NCBI GenBank assembly: GCA_023418255.1 | Contig: JAEZZZ010000032.1 | Location: forward strand, 1-60,810 | Direction of reading: 5' to 3' | Length of the DNA: 60,810 bases | From: Bacteroidota bacterium | GTDB taxonomy: Bacteria > Bacteroidota > Bacteroidia > Bacteroidales > Dysgonomonadaceae | Shown: piece by piece, positions 52,814 to 60,810 of the stretch | How the letters are laid out: every line of letters begins with the position of its first letter | How positions within the stretch are numbered: position 1 is the first letter of the stretch | The notes under the pieces: generated by a model | What the model was told of the DNA's origin: nothing | Seen by the model: only the letters and a program-made list of their open reading frames with translations | The model's database searches: none | Program-made: the position numbers and the translations under genes

Positions 52814-55123
52814 ATGATAAAGAAATCTATATCAAGTATCCTGCTTTTGATGCTTCTTTTCGTCAATTCGTCTCTGTGGGCAAAAGAGAACGAGCACCAT
52901 GCAGATGATCCGATTGACTATGTAAACATTTTGATGGGAACGCAATCGAAATTTGAACTTTCTAACGGAAACACCTACCCCGCCATCGCGATGCCCTGGG
53001 GCATGAACTTTTGGACACCACAAACCGGAAAGATGGGCGACGGCTGGCAATATCGTTACGATTCCGATAAGATTGTAGGCTTCAAGCAGACGCATCAACC
53101 CAGTCCATGGATAAACGACTACGGACAATTTTCGATAATGCCAACAACGGGAAAAGCTGTTTTTGACGAGAAAAGTCGCGCCAGTTGGTTTTCGCATAAA
53201 GCAGAAACTGCAAAGCCTCACTATTATAGTGTTTATCTGGCAGATTATGATATTACAACAGAAATTACCCCTACGGAACGGGCAGCCATCTTCCGTTTCA
53301 CTTTTCCTCAAAGCGACTCAGCGGCCATTGTAATTGATGCCTTTGACAAAGGTTCTTCCGTGCAGGTCGTGCCTGAAAAGAATGCCATTATTGGTTATAC
53401 AACTCGCAACAGCGGCGGCGTGCCGGAAAACTTCAAAAACTATTTTGTGATTGTTTTCGACAAACCGTTTGTGGAATATCTAAACGTGCGAGATGGTCAA
53501 ATTTCAGCAACTCGAACAGACAAAAACGTGAGCAATCATTCGGGAGCCGTTGTATGTTTCAAAACAAGGCGACACGAAAAAATTTTGGCACGCGTAGCAT
53601 CCTCTTTCATCTGTTACGAACAAGCGTGGCAAAATCTAAAAGAGGTGGAAAACAAAGACTTTGAGACCATTAAAGCTGACGGGCGCAAAGCATGGAATAA
53701 TGTGTTGGGCAGAATCAAAGTAGAGGGAGGCAATCTTGACCAAAAACGCACCTTTTATTCCACATTGTATCGCGCCACGCTTTTCCCCCGAAAGTTTTAC
53801 GAGATTGATGCTACCGGAAAAGTGCGACATTACAGTCCCTACAACGGAGAAATATTGCCGGGATATATGTACACCGACACCGGATTTTGGGACACGTTTC
53901 GGGCACTTTTTCCGCTGTTGAATTTGGTATATCCATCTATCAACAAAGAAATTCAAGAAGGATTGGTAAATACCTACAAAGAGAGCGGTTTTTTGCCCGA
54001 GTGGGCAAGTCCGGGACACCGCGATTGCATGGTGGGAAACAATTCTGCATCCGTAGTTGCCGATGCTTATCTGAAAGGACTGCGCGGATACGATATCCAA
54101 ACGCTTTACGAAGCCATGGTGCATGGAGCCCATCATGTCCATCCAAACGTATCGTCCACAGGGCGTCGTGGACATGAGTATTATAATTCGCTCGGATATG
54201 TTCCGTATGATGTGGGAATCAATGAAAATGCGGCACGCACATTGGAATACGCATTCAACGATTGGAGTATCTACAAATTGGCAAAAGCTTTAAATCGCCC
54301 CCAAACAGAGATTGATTTATATGCCAGACGTTGCCAAAACTATCGCAACTTATATTCTCGGGAATATAAATTGATGCGTGGACGCAACAAAGATGGTTCA
54401 TTTCAATCCCCATTCAGTCCGACGAAATGGGGCGATGCCTTTACTGAAGGAAACAGTTGGCACTATACGTGGTCGGTATTTCACGATGTGCAGGGATTGA
54501 TTGATTTGATGGGTGGAAAATCCGAATTTGTACAGATGTTAGACTCAGTGTTTAATATGCCACCACTATTCGACGACAGTTACTATGGATTTGTGATTCA
54601 TGAAATTCGAGAAATGCAGGTTATGAACATGGGACAATACGCGCATGGTAATCAACCCATTCAACACATGATTTATTTGTATAATTATGCGGCAGAGCCT
54701 TGGAAGGCGCAATATTGGACGCGCGAAGTAATGGATAAACTTTATTCGTATCATCCGGATGGATATTGTGGCGATGAGGATAATGGACAAACTTCGGCTT
54801 GGTATGTTTTTTCAGCCATGGGATTTTATCCTGTATGTCCCGGTAGCGACGAATATGTCATCGGTTCGCCTCTGTTCCGTAAAATAACGCTTAGACTTGA
54901 AAACGGGAAGACAGTAGTAATCAATGCAAGCAACAACGATGCAGCTAAACGCTATATCAATGACATGCGCCTCGATGGCAAGGTTTATACTAAGAATTTC
55001 TTGCGCTACAGTGATCTGATAAATGGTGCACGCATCGATATTACGATGTCGGAAACACCTAATAGATTACGTGGAATCCATAAATCCGACTTTCCCTATT
55101 CGTTTTCTAACGAAAAAAGATAA
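52814..55123 (+). CDS. GH92 family alpha-mannosidase
   Basis: A 769-residue Ca2+-dependent GH92 exo-alpha-mannosidase. The signal peptide is MIKKSISSILLLMLLFVNSSLWA. The N-terminal beta domain has DYVNILMGTQSKFELSNGNTYPAI. The (alpha/alpha)6 domain has GFWDTFRALFPL, GHRDCMVGNNSASV and the catalytic-base region GDEDNGQTSAWYVFSAMGFYPVCPG. It is the second gene of the GH125 operon and is followed by a terminator. No SusC/SusD pair is linked. Confidence 0.95.
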   Translation: MIKKSISSILLLMLLFVNSSLWAKENEHHADDPIDYVNILMGTQSKFELSNGNTYPAIAMPWGMNFWTPQTGKMGDGWQYRYDSDKIVGFKQTHQPSPWINDYGQFSIMPTTGKAVFDEKSRASWFSHKAETAKPHYYSVYLADYDITTEITPTERAAIFRFTFPQSDSAAIVIDAFDKGSSVQVVPEKNAIIGYTTRNSGGVPENFKNYFVIVFDKPFVEYLNVRDGQISATRTDKNVSNHSGAVVCFKTRRHEKILARVASSFICYEQAWQNLKEVENKDFETIKADGRKAWNNVLGRIKVEGGNLDQKRTFYSTLYRATLFPRKFYEIDATGKVRHYSPYNGEILPGYMYTDTGFWDTFRALFPLLNLVYPSINKEIQEGLVNTYKESGFLPEWASPGHRDCMVGNNSASVVADAYLKGLRGYDIQTLYEAMVHGAHHVHPNVSSTGRRGHEYYNSLGYVPYDVGINENAARTLEYAFNDWSIYKLAKALNRPQTEIDLYARRCQNYRNLYSREYKLMRGRNKDGSFQSPFSPTKWGDAFTEGNSWHYTWSVFHDVQGLIDLMGGKSEFVQMLDSVFNMPPLFDDSYYGFVIHEIREMQVMNMGQYAHGNQPIQHMIYLYNYAAEPWKAQYWTREVMDKLYSYHPDGYCGDEDNGQTSAWYVFSAMGFYPVCPGSDEYVIGSPLFRKITLRLENGKTVVINASNNDAAKRYINDMRLDGKVYTKNFLRYSDLINGARIDITMSETPNRLRGIHKSDFPYSFSNEKR

Positions 55124-55154
55124 GTAAATACAACATTAGGATTTTACATAACAA

Positions 55155-55188
55155 AACCCCGAAAATTGACTTTTCGGGGTTCGTTTTT
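55155..55188. terminator. Terminator between mannosidase and encapsulin genes
   Basis: A perfect 11-bp stem, AACCCCGAAAA against TTTTCGGGGTT, has a five-base loop and T-rich sequence on the plus side (55184-55188); the minus strand also runs into GTTTTG. It serves the convergent GH92 and encapsulin genes. Confidence 0.88.
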
Positions 55189-55208
55189 ATCGTTAAAACG
55201 ATACGAAG

Positions 55209-56012
55209 CTATTTTGTATTCATTTTCAGACTCGCGATAATATCCGGATCGAGCACTCTAAAATAGAGCGACTCTGTAACATACATGTTCACCGTATTTT
55301 GATCTTCGGATTGATAACCGATAGCAAAATCTTGTCCAATGGTTAATTCGAGGTCTTCATGTTTTTGAGGAAACATCAAACCATCTTTTACCATGCTTGT
55401 GTAAAACACTTTTCCCTCAATCAACTTTTGCACCATATCCAACAGACGCACACCGTTTTCAACCACAAGCAATTGTTCATATAGCTTTTGCGAAACAATC
55501 AGATTGAACGGTGCTTTAACATACGAATGTGTCAATTTATATTTGGCTTCGCCTATCGCTTTCAGGATTTCTCCGGCACTATTGCCGCTTAATTTCACAG
55601 TATGCCCGGCAACCGATGAAAGACCTTTTATTTCGTCTTTATATCCGTTGTAAATAATATCTTCTTCCAAAAGGGCGATTTCTTCTACCGCTTTTTCTAA
55701 ATTCGATAAGTCGATATCTTTGCAGCCGCGTTCGATATTATCCAACTCCCATTTTTGCAGCGAGAAGTCGTTGCGCAATTCCAACAACGGAAACACGTTG
55801 TATTTGGCAACTCCCACGCCTGACTTATTTTTTGTCAACACTTTTACACGTCCTTCGGGAACGGCGTTATAATTCATCCCTTTTGGTCCCTCCATGTGTA
55901 CCGAACGGCGAGCCGTAAGCAGGCTAAGCAATACGTCGCGCGCGGTATCGTCTATTTCGTTCCACGCCTTTTGAGTGATGGGCGCGGCATCTCTTTTTAA
56001 AATATCCATCAT
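55209..56012 (-). CDS. Family 1 encapsulin nanocompartment shell protein
   Basis: A 267-residue shell protein with the HK97 phage-capsid fold. It begins MDILKRDAAPITQKAWNEIDDTARDVL, the usual encapsulin start. ARRSVHMEGPKGMNYNAVPEGR and PLLELRNDFSLQKWELDNIERG follow, ending with the A-domain and YFRVLDPDIIASLK. Sixty copies (T=1) form a ~24-nm cage in the family. The gene directly follows that of its ferritin-like cargo (12-base gap), so the two are cotranscribed. Confidence 0.95.
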   Translation of the reverse strand: MMDILKRDAAPITQKAWNEIDDTARDVLLSLLTARRSVHMEGPKGMNYNAVPEGRVKVLTKNKSGVGVAKYNVFPLLELRNDFSLQKWELDNIERGCKDIDLSNLEKAVEEIALLEEDIIYNGYKDEIKGLSSVAGHTVKLSGNSAGEILKAIGEAKYKLTHSYVKAPFNLIVSQKLYEQLLVVENGVRLLDMVQKLIEGKVFYTSMVKDGLMFPQKHEDLELTIGQDFAIGYQSEDQNTVNMYVTESLYFRVLDPDIIASLKMNTK

Positions 56013-56024
56013 TGTGTCGTTTTA

Positions 56025-56378
56025 TTATTTTAAATTCCCAATTCCTAAATCACTGCTACTACTTGACTTTTCGGATTCTCCACCCTCCTCTTCATGATGA
56101 GCGATGTTGTCAGAAGTGAACAAAAATTCGCGTAAATATTGGTCCCATCCATGCATATTACGACGCAGCCATTCGAGCGTCATGGCGGCGTGCTCCATCT
56201 CTTCTTCCATGTTGTGTGTCATAATAGCTTTCAGCTCGTCGTCCTCTTCTACTCCCACGCGTTGGATATACCAATCGACAGCTTCAATTTCCTCTTTCAA
56301 GCTGTTCAGTGCGCGTACGTAACTTCTTGTTTTTTGGCTTAACGCGTTCGCCGGTTCATGATAATTGTTTCCGTCCAT
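56025..56378 (-). CDS. Encapsulated ferritin-like cargo protein (EncFtn)
   Basis: A 117-residue two-helix ferritin-like protein. Candidate iron ligands are the Glu in EEIEAVDWYIQR and the Glu and His in NMEEEMEHAAMTLEWLRR, matching the Glu/Glu/His set of EncFtn. After a Ser/Glu-rich linker the tail SDLGIGNLK is the encapsulation signal that docks in the shell. It should oxidise Fe(II) and feed iron into the cage, giving iron storage or protection against oxidative stress. Confidence 0.93.
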   Translation of the reverse strand: MDGNNYHEPANALSQKTRSYVRALNSLKEEIEAVDWYIQRVGVEEDDELKAIMTHNMEEEMEHAAMTLEWLRRNMHGWDQYLREFLFTSDNIAHHEEEGGESEKSSSSSDLGIGNLK

Positions 56379-56745
56379 AATCGTTTGTTTTTTTGTGTTT
56401 AAAAATTATAGTGTATATCTTTTCTCCCCAAATAAATTAAACGAAATTATGGCTCTCGCTTAACATCATTATAGTCAGAAAATATACAACTCATTGACTA
56501 TATATTTAACAATCAGAGGTGGGAAAAGTTTTATAAATTAACAAATCAAAACAGTTTTAAAAAAGGATAACATAATGCCTCCCATATACCATAAAATACT
56601 CTAAACAATACCATTATCATGGACAAATAAAAAAACGGATAGAACACAATGCCTATCCGTTTTCCCCACTTGCATTGAATGTGCAAAGTGGTTATACGAT
56701 GTTCGATATTTAATGATATCTCATTTCTGACTCAATCACCTGTTG
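56379..56745. other. Intergenic region upstream of the encapsulin operon
   Basis: About 370 bases with no gene. It must hold the minus-strand promoter of the EncFtn-encapsulin pair. Only a weak -7-like box (TTTATTTG on the minus strand, 56429-56436) was found, and no clear Fur or OxyR site. The terminator of the MFS gene lies at its right side. Confidence 0.5.
56626..56663 (-). terminator. Terminator of the MFS transporter gene
   Basis: An 11-bp stem, AAAACGGATAG against CTATCCGTTTT with a ten-base loop, is followed on the minus strand by a T-rich run (56635-56626). It lies 83 bases past the MFS stop codon. Confidence 0.85.
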
Positions 56746-58125
56746 TTATGCCACAATGTTGGGTTTTTCCAAACCGTATCCTTTACGTTTGTCCTCTGCT
56801 TTCAACAAGAACGCGAATACAAGTGCCAACAGTGTGCAAGCCACAAATATGAGCCACGTTGTCGAGTAATTGTAGTTGATATTTTCTCCAAGCGCTTTGG
56901 CTTCCGCCACGCCGGGATTGGTTTTATCCAACACTTTGCCAAGCAACCAAGGCACGCCCATCAATCCCCAATTTTGTACCCAAAAAATGAGGGCGTAGGC
57001 GGTTCCAAGTTGTTTTTCGGGAATAATTTTTGGTACAGAAGGCCACATTGCCGATGGCACAAGTGAAAAGGCGATACCCAAAATAATTACCATCACAATG
57101 GCAATCCAAACGCTTGTGATACTCGGTACCCACAGCACTGCGTGCACCAAAATGAGCATGATAGCTCCTAAAAACATGATGGATGCTCCTTTTCCTTTTC
57201 GGTCGTATAAGTTTCCGAAAAGAGGTGTTAAGAAGAGCGTTCCAAAAGGTAAAAGACTTGGAATATCTCCGGCACTTTTGGGATCGATACCAAATTTGTT
57301 TACCATCAAGTCAGGGCCAAATTTGTAAAATGGGAATACCGCCGAATAGAACAAAACACAAAGCATGGCGATGTACCAAAAGCCTCGATTCTTGACGATA
57401 AATAGGATATCGCTGAATTTAAATTTATCTTCATCCGAAATAAGGTTTTCGCTATGAATTTCTTTGTCTAACTTGACATCCAACATATAATATACAACGA
57501 ACGACAAGAGCCCTACCAAAAGAAGCAATACGCCCATCGCGATAGGTGTGGTGATGTTGGTAGCCTGAGCAACTTTTGGTGCGAAAAATAAAGCGGCAAA
57601 CGAACCCAGACGCGCGCACGCCATTTCAAGTCCCATCGCCAGTGCCAACTCCTTGCCTTTAAACCACTTGACAATAATCTTTGAAACGGTAATTCCGGCA
57701 TACTCCACTCCTACTCCAAAAATAGCAAAACCTAATCCGGCAAGCATCACTTGGCTTTTCATATCCCAAAAAAGAACATGCACCATAGCATGCGGTTCAA
57801 CATATTTAATGGCGTAATATTTTAGAGCAGCTCCTCCCACCATAATCAACGCGGAAGCAATTGCCGAAAAACGTATCCCCAATTTATCAAGCATAATACC
57901 TACAACAATAAGCATCAGAAGGAATACGTTTAACCAGCCGTAGCCGCTGACAACGGTGCCAAAATTCTCGCTCGACCATCCATATTGCGCTTCCAACATG
58001 GGTTTTAGCGGTGAAATAATCTCTTGAAACAGATATCCGCACAACATGGTAAAAGATACGATTGCCAACGCGGCCCATCGTGCCGTTTTTGAATCTCTCA
58101 ACGTTTTTTTGATTTGTTCTGTCAT
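56746..58125 (-). CDS. MFS transporter
   Basis: A 459-residue major facilitator with 12 predicted helices. ARWAALAIVSFTMLCGYLFQEIISPL begins helix 1. IMLDKLGIRFSAIASALIM is the loop 2-3 signature region. The central loop between helices 6 and 7 is charged (YMLDVKLDKEIHSENLISDEDKFKF). Substrate is not evident. It lies 78 bases downstream of hutH on the same strand, but the wide gap does not prove a link to histidine use. Confidence 0.87.
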   Translation of the reverse strand: MTEQIKKTLRDSKTARWAALAIVSFTMLCGYLFQEIISPLKPMLEAQYGWSSENFGTVVSGYGWLNVFLLMLIVVGIMLDKLGIRFSAIASALIMVGGAALKYYAIKYVEPHAMVHVLFWDMKSQVMLAGLGFAIFGVGVEYAGITVSKIIVKWFKGKELALAMGLEMACARLGSFAALFFAPKVAQATNITTPIAMGVLLLLVGLLSFVVYYMLDVKLDKEIHSENLISDEDKFKFSDILFIVKNRGFWYIAMLCVLFYSAVFPFYKFGPDLMVNKFGIDPKSAGDIPSLLPFGTLFLTPLFGNLYDRKGKGASIMFLGAIMLILVHAVLWVPSITSVWIAIVMVIILGIAFSLVPSAMWPSVPKIIPEKQLGTAYALIFWVQNWGLMGVPWLLGKVLDKTNPGVAEAKALGENINYNYSTTWLIFVACTLLALVFAFLLKAEDKRKGYGLEKPNIVA

Positions 58126-58203
58126 CTTGCGTGTTGTTTAATTTATTTTTAATAATCCACATGCAAATATACAACAATTTGTAAAAAATTGCACTTTGTC
58201 TCT

Positions 58204-59703
58204 TTATAATTCATTTATTGATGTTGATGCTAAAAATGTTTTCGTTTTTTGTATCTCTTCATACATGATTTTGTCTTCTTCTACAAAAGCTACATTTTGA
58301 CGATATCGTTCAATAAAATTCTCAATGGTTGGCGAAGATTTCAGCGGACGTCGAAATTCCAATGCTTGTGCAGCATTCATCAGTTCTATGGCAAGTATAA
58401 GATGTAAGTTTTCAATAATTTTTTTCAGTTTAATGGCTGCCGTAGCCCCCATGCTCACATGGTCTTCTTGTCCGTTGGACGAAACAATGGAATCGCTGCT
58501 GGCAGCATGACAATACATTTTATTTTGACTTACAAGCGAGGCCGCCACGTATTGCGGTATCATGAAGCCGGAATTGAGTCCGGGATTGGCAACAAGAAAC
58601 TCGGGCAAGCCTCGTTTGCCCAATATCAATTGTGCTGTCCTTCGTTCCGATATATTTCCCAACTCGGCAAGAGCAATGGCAAGAAAATCAAACACCAATG
58701 CCAAGGGTTGTCCATGAAAATTACCACCGGAAATCACAGCGTCGTCATCAGGGAACACCATCGGATTGTCTGTTACAGAATTTATTTCGGTCAAGAGAAC
58801 CGATTTCACATAGGCGATGGTGTCTTTTGTCGCGCCGTGCACTTGCGGGACGCAACGAAACGAATAAGGGTCTTGCACATGTTTTTTCGAGCGTGTAATC
58901 AAGCTGCTCCCTTCAAGGAATTTACGGATATTTTGTGCCGTCTCCAATTGCCCAATGTGCGGTCGAATAAGATGCAGTTTCTCATCAAAGGGTGAAAGCA
59001 GTCCATCGTAAGCATCCAATGATATGGCGGCAACAAAATCGGCTCGGTACGAAATCTTTTCTGCTTCCAGAATTGCCCACACGCCATGTGCCGACATAAA
59101 TTGTGTGCCGTTAAGCAACGCTAATCCCTCTTTACTCATCAAACGAATAGGTTCCCATCCGCACTGTTTGAAAAGGTCGGCCGCTTGCCGTTTTTCGCCT
59201 TTGTAGCGCACTTCGCCTTTCCCGATTAGAGGCAGAAAAAGGTTTGCCAACGGTGCTAAATCACCCGACGCGCCTAGCGAACCTTTGTCGTACACAATTG
59301 GCAAAATATCGTTGTTAAACATGTCAATCATTCGTTGAACGGTTTCGACCTGCACCCCACTGTATCCAAGTGACAGCGCATGTGCTTTGAGCAGGAGCAT
59401 CAGTCGAACGATTGTTGGCTCCACCTCGTCGCCCACACTGCATGCATGCGACATTACCAAGTTTTCTTGCAATGTGCTCAAATCCTCTTTACCGATGGTG
59501 CGGTCGCACAACGAACCAAAACCGGTGCTGACACCATATATCGGTGCCGATTGTGTCTCCATTTTTTTATCCAGATAGTGGCGGCATTTGCGAATACGCT
59601 CTTTCGCCTCCGGCGACAATTCTACTTTGACGTTGTTATCGATAACGCGTTCCAAGTCCTCAAATGTTAGCTCTTCGGAACCGATATAATAGATATTCTT
59701 CAT
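58204..59703 (-). CDS. hutH: Histidine ammonia-lyase
   Basis: A 499-residue HutH that converts histidine to urocanate and ammonia, the first step of histidine degradation. The self-formed MIO cofactor arises from Ala145-Ser146-Gly147 in GSLGASGDLAPLA. Other signatures are YGVSTGFGSLCDR near the N-terminus and TDNPMVF in the middle. Length is typical. It follows a cyclodeaminase-family gene on the same strand with a 31-base gap, which supports a hut operon. Confidence 0.96.
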   Translation of the reverse strand: MKNIYYIGSEELTFEDLERVIDNNVKVELSPEAKERIRKCRHYLDKKMETQSAPIYGVSTGFGSLCDRTIGKEDLSTLQENLVMSHACSVGDEVEPTIVRLMLLLKAHALSLGYSGVQVETVQRMIDMFNNDILPIVYDKGSLGASGDLAPLANLFLPLIGKGEVRYKGEKRQAADLFKQCGWEPIRLMSKEGLALLNGTQFMSAHGVWAILEAEKISYRADFVAAISLDAYDGLLSPFDEKLHLIRPHIGQLETAQNIRKFLEGSSLITRSKKHVQDPYSFRCVPQVHGATKDTIAYVKSVLLTEINSVTDNPMVFPDDDAVISGGNFHGQPLALVFDFLAIALAELGNISERRTAQLILGKRGLPEFLVANPGLNSGFMIPQYVAASLVSQNKMYCHAASSDSIVSSNGQEDHVSMGATAAIKLKKIIENLHLILAIELMNAAQALEFRRPLKSSPTIENFIERYRQNVAFVEEDKIMYEEIQKTKTFLASTSINEL

Positions 59704-59734
59704 AGTTGTAATAGAAGCAATTCGTTTTGTTTTT

Positions 59735-60361
59735 TTAGAGTTGTTGTTTTACCCAATTCACTAATTCTTGTTCTTTAGCAAGCGTTTCTTTCTCTATGAG
59801 GTCGCACTTATCGGCAAGTTTTTCTACAAATGCCTCATCTTTTAAGGCCCCCAAATTGATGCGCACATTGAGCAATGCGCCCAAAACGGCAGTGCGGCAC
59901 GTCATCATGGCAACACAACCATCGGTTATCGCATTTTGATTACCCTTGCGTGTGGTTTCGGCTATCTTTTCCAGCGTCTGAAATGCGCGCTCGGCGACTT
60001 CCATCGGCACAATTGCCGCCATTTTTGTTGCCTCTTGAATTTTCTCGCTACGATGTGCTTTTTGTTCGTCTGTCTCTTTTGGCAATTTAAACGCGTCAAA
60101 GACCAAATTGTAGGCATCCGAGTCGCGGTCGATGTCATTGATAAAGTGCCGGCGCGTGCAATCCATATCGGCTGCTGCTTTTTTCATTTCTTCTTCTACA
60201 TCCGCGTATTTCTTTTTACCGATGGTTAGGTTTGCCAACATTTCCGCCAAAGCCGTGGCCAACGCGCCATGCAATGCCGATACACTACCACCTCCGGGAA
60301 CGGGTTCGTTGCCTGCGGTTTTTTCTAAGAATTGTTTTAGAGTTAAGTCTTGTAGTTTCAT
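59735..60361 (-). CDS. Cyclodeaminase/cyclohydrolase family protein (FTCD C-domain)
   Basis: A 208-residue all-helical protein matching the cyclodeaminase domain of formiminotransferase-cyclodeaminase. The start LTLKQFLEKTAGNEPVPGGGSVSALHGALATALAEMLANLT contains the Gly-rich folate-site segment. It should convert 5-formimino-tetrahydrofolate to methenyl-tetrahydrofolate and ammonia, or act as a methenyl-THF cyclohydrolase. Beside hutH this fits the formiminoglutamate branch of histidine degradation. The transferase domain, hutU and hutI are not in the window. Confidence 0.92.
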   Translation of the reverse strand: MKLQDLTLKQFLEKTAGNEPVPGGGSVSALHGALATALAEMLANLTIGKKKYADVEEEMKKAAADMDCTRRHFINDIDRDSDAYNLVFDAFKLPKETDEQKAHRSEKIQEATKMAAIVPMEVAERAFQTLEKIAETTRKGNQNAITDGCVAMMTCRTAVLGALLNVRINLGALKDEAFVEKLADKCDLIEKETLAKEQELVNWVKQQL

Positions 60362-60717
60362 AATAGAATATAATTTTTAAGATATTTAGAAACAAAGTAG
60401 CTGAGATTTAATTCTAATGCTCACTTTAAGTCCAAGCAAAAAACAGTTGAATTACGTTTTTTGTAATGAAATGAACTTCTTTTATCCTGCATAGAATCCC
60501 AAATCACTCTAAGTGCAAAAATACAAAATAAATGATTAAATGGAAGTAGAAAACATAATATTTTTAGATTTTCAATTTTAGCGAACAAAAAACAGAACAT
60601 TCTATTGAATATCAGAACAATACACAAAAAAAACAAAGAAATTTCATCATCTGTCGAAGGGGATAATAATTTATGGATATTAGAAAACAATAGTCCGTTA
60701 AAAATTTACTATATGAG
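60362..60717. other. Gene-free region upstream of the hut genes
   Basis: About 355 AT-rich bases with no supportable gene on either strand. It should contain the minus-strand promoter of the cyclodeaminase-hutH pair, but no good TAnnTTTG match with a -33 partner was recognised. Confidence 0.45.
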
Positions 60718-60810
60718 TCATGCAGCAATGGCTGCAAACTCCACGAGTTCTTTAACAAGTTTATCATTTAATCTTCTGTTCGGTTTTATGCCAGACACGC
60801 AAATAAATCG
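60718..60810 (-). CDS. Possible C-terminal end of a gene cut by the window edge
   Basis: From the right edge the minus strand is open for 30 codons to a TGA at 60718-60720. The product would include VSGIKPNRRLNDKLVKELVEFA, which has the look of a normal amphipathic C-terminal helix. It is too short to assign. It could also be a chance open frame. Confidence 0.3.
   Translation of the reverse strand, partial: RFICVSGIKPNRRLNDKLVKELVEFAAIAA

Overview
The window looks like a chromosomal segment of a Bacteroidales bacterium (Bacteroidota). Four things point there. Many genes belong to families typical of that phylum (DUF3822 next to rsmD, DUF2023 next to flavodoxin, a V-type ATPase operon with DUF2764). 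Several gene starts have Bacteroidota-type promoters (TTTG, about 19 bp, TAnnTTTG). Shine-Dalgarno sequences are mostly absent, and AT content is fairly high. Genus cannot be fixed from sequence alone. No rRNA or tRNA gene was seen.

Layout, left to right. (1) 0.2-12.3 kb: housekeeping and membrane genes: YitT-type membrane protein, MgtE Mg2+ transporter, rsmD with DUF3822, a RecD-like helicase, rsmI, a coiled-coil lipoprotein, a YjjG-type nucleotidase, a cyclic-2,3-diphosphoglycerate-synthase-like GTPase, and flavodoxin with DUF2023. (2) 12.5-13.4 kb: a decayed IS66 fragment and non-coding sequence. (3) 13.5-21.7 kb: a minus-strand V-type ATPase operon (E, DUF2764, A, B, D, I, K). Its K subunit carries a Na+-type ion-binding signature, and a frameshifted ORF6N-domain gene sits between B and D. 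(4) 21.9-28.8 kb: MATE exporter, YeiH-type exporter, serine hydrolase, a decayed IS1595-like transposase, and a lipoprotein dipeptidyl peptidase III. (5) 29.1-35.8 kb: a tetR-tolC-adaptor-RND efflux operon ending in a small PII-like gene. (6) 35.9-41.7 kb: pncB, a second MATE exporter, gap and a double-PDZ protein.

(7) 42.2-51.1 kb: a complete type I-B CRISPR-Cas locus. The order is small 63-aa ORF, cas8b1/cst1, cas7/cst2, cas5, cas3, DUF6155, cas4, cas1, cas2, leader, and a short array with three spacers. Genes overlap or abut almost throughout, so the locus reads as one transcript from a near-consensus promoter. Two non-cas genes are embedded in it: the 63-aa ORF, coupled to cas8 by an ATGA overlap, and the DUF6155 gene. 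The leader has its own promoter, and a terminator-like hairpin lies between that promoter and the first repeat. These are the most promising leads for something undescribed.

(8) 51.4-55.1 kb: a two-gene alpha-mannosidase operon (GH125, GH92). (9) 55.2-56.4 kb: an encapsulin shell gene with its encapsulated-ferritin cargo. (10) 56.7-60.4 kb: an MFS transporter, histidine ammonia-lyase and a cyclodeaminase-family protein, suggesting histidine degradation. The right edge may cut through the end of another gene.
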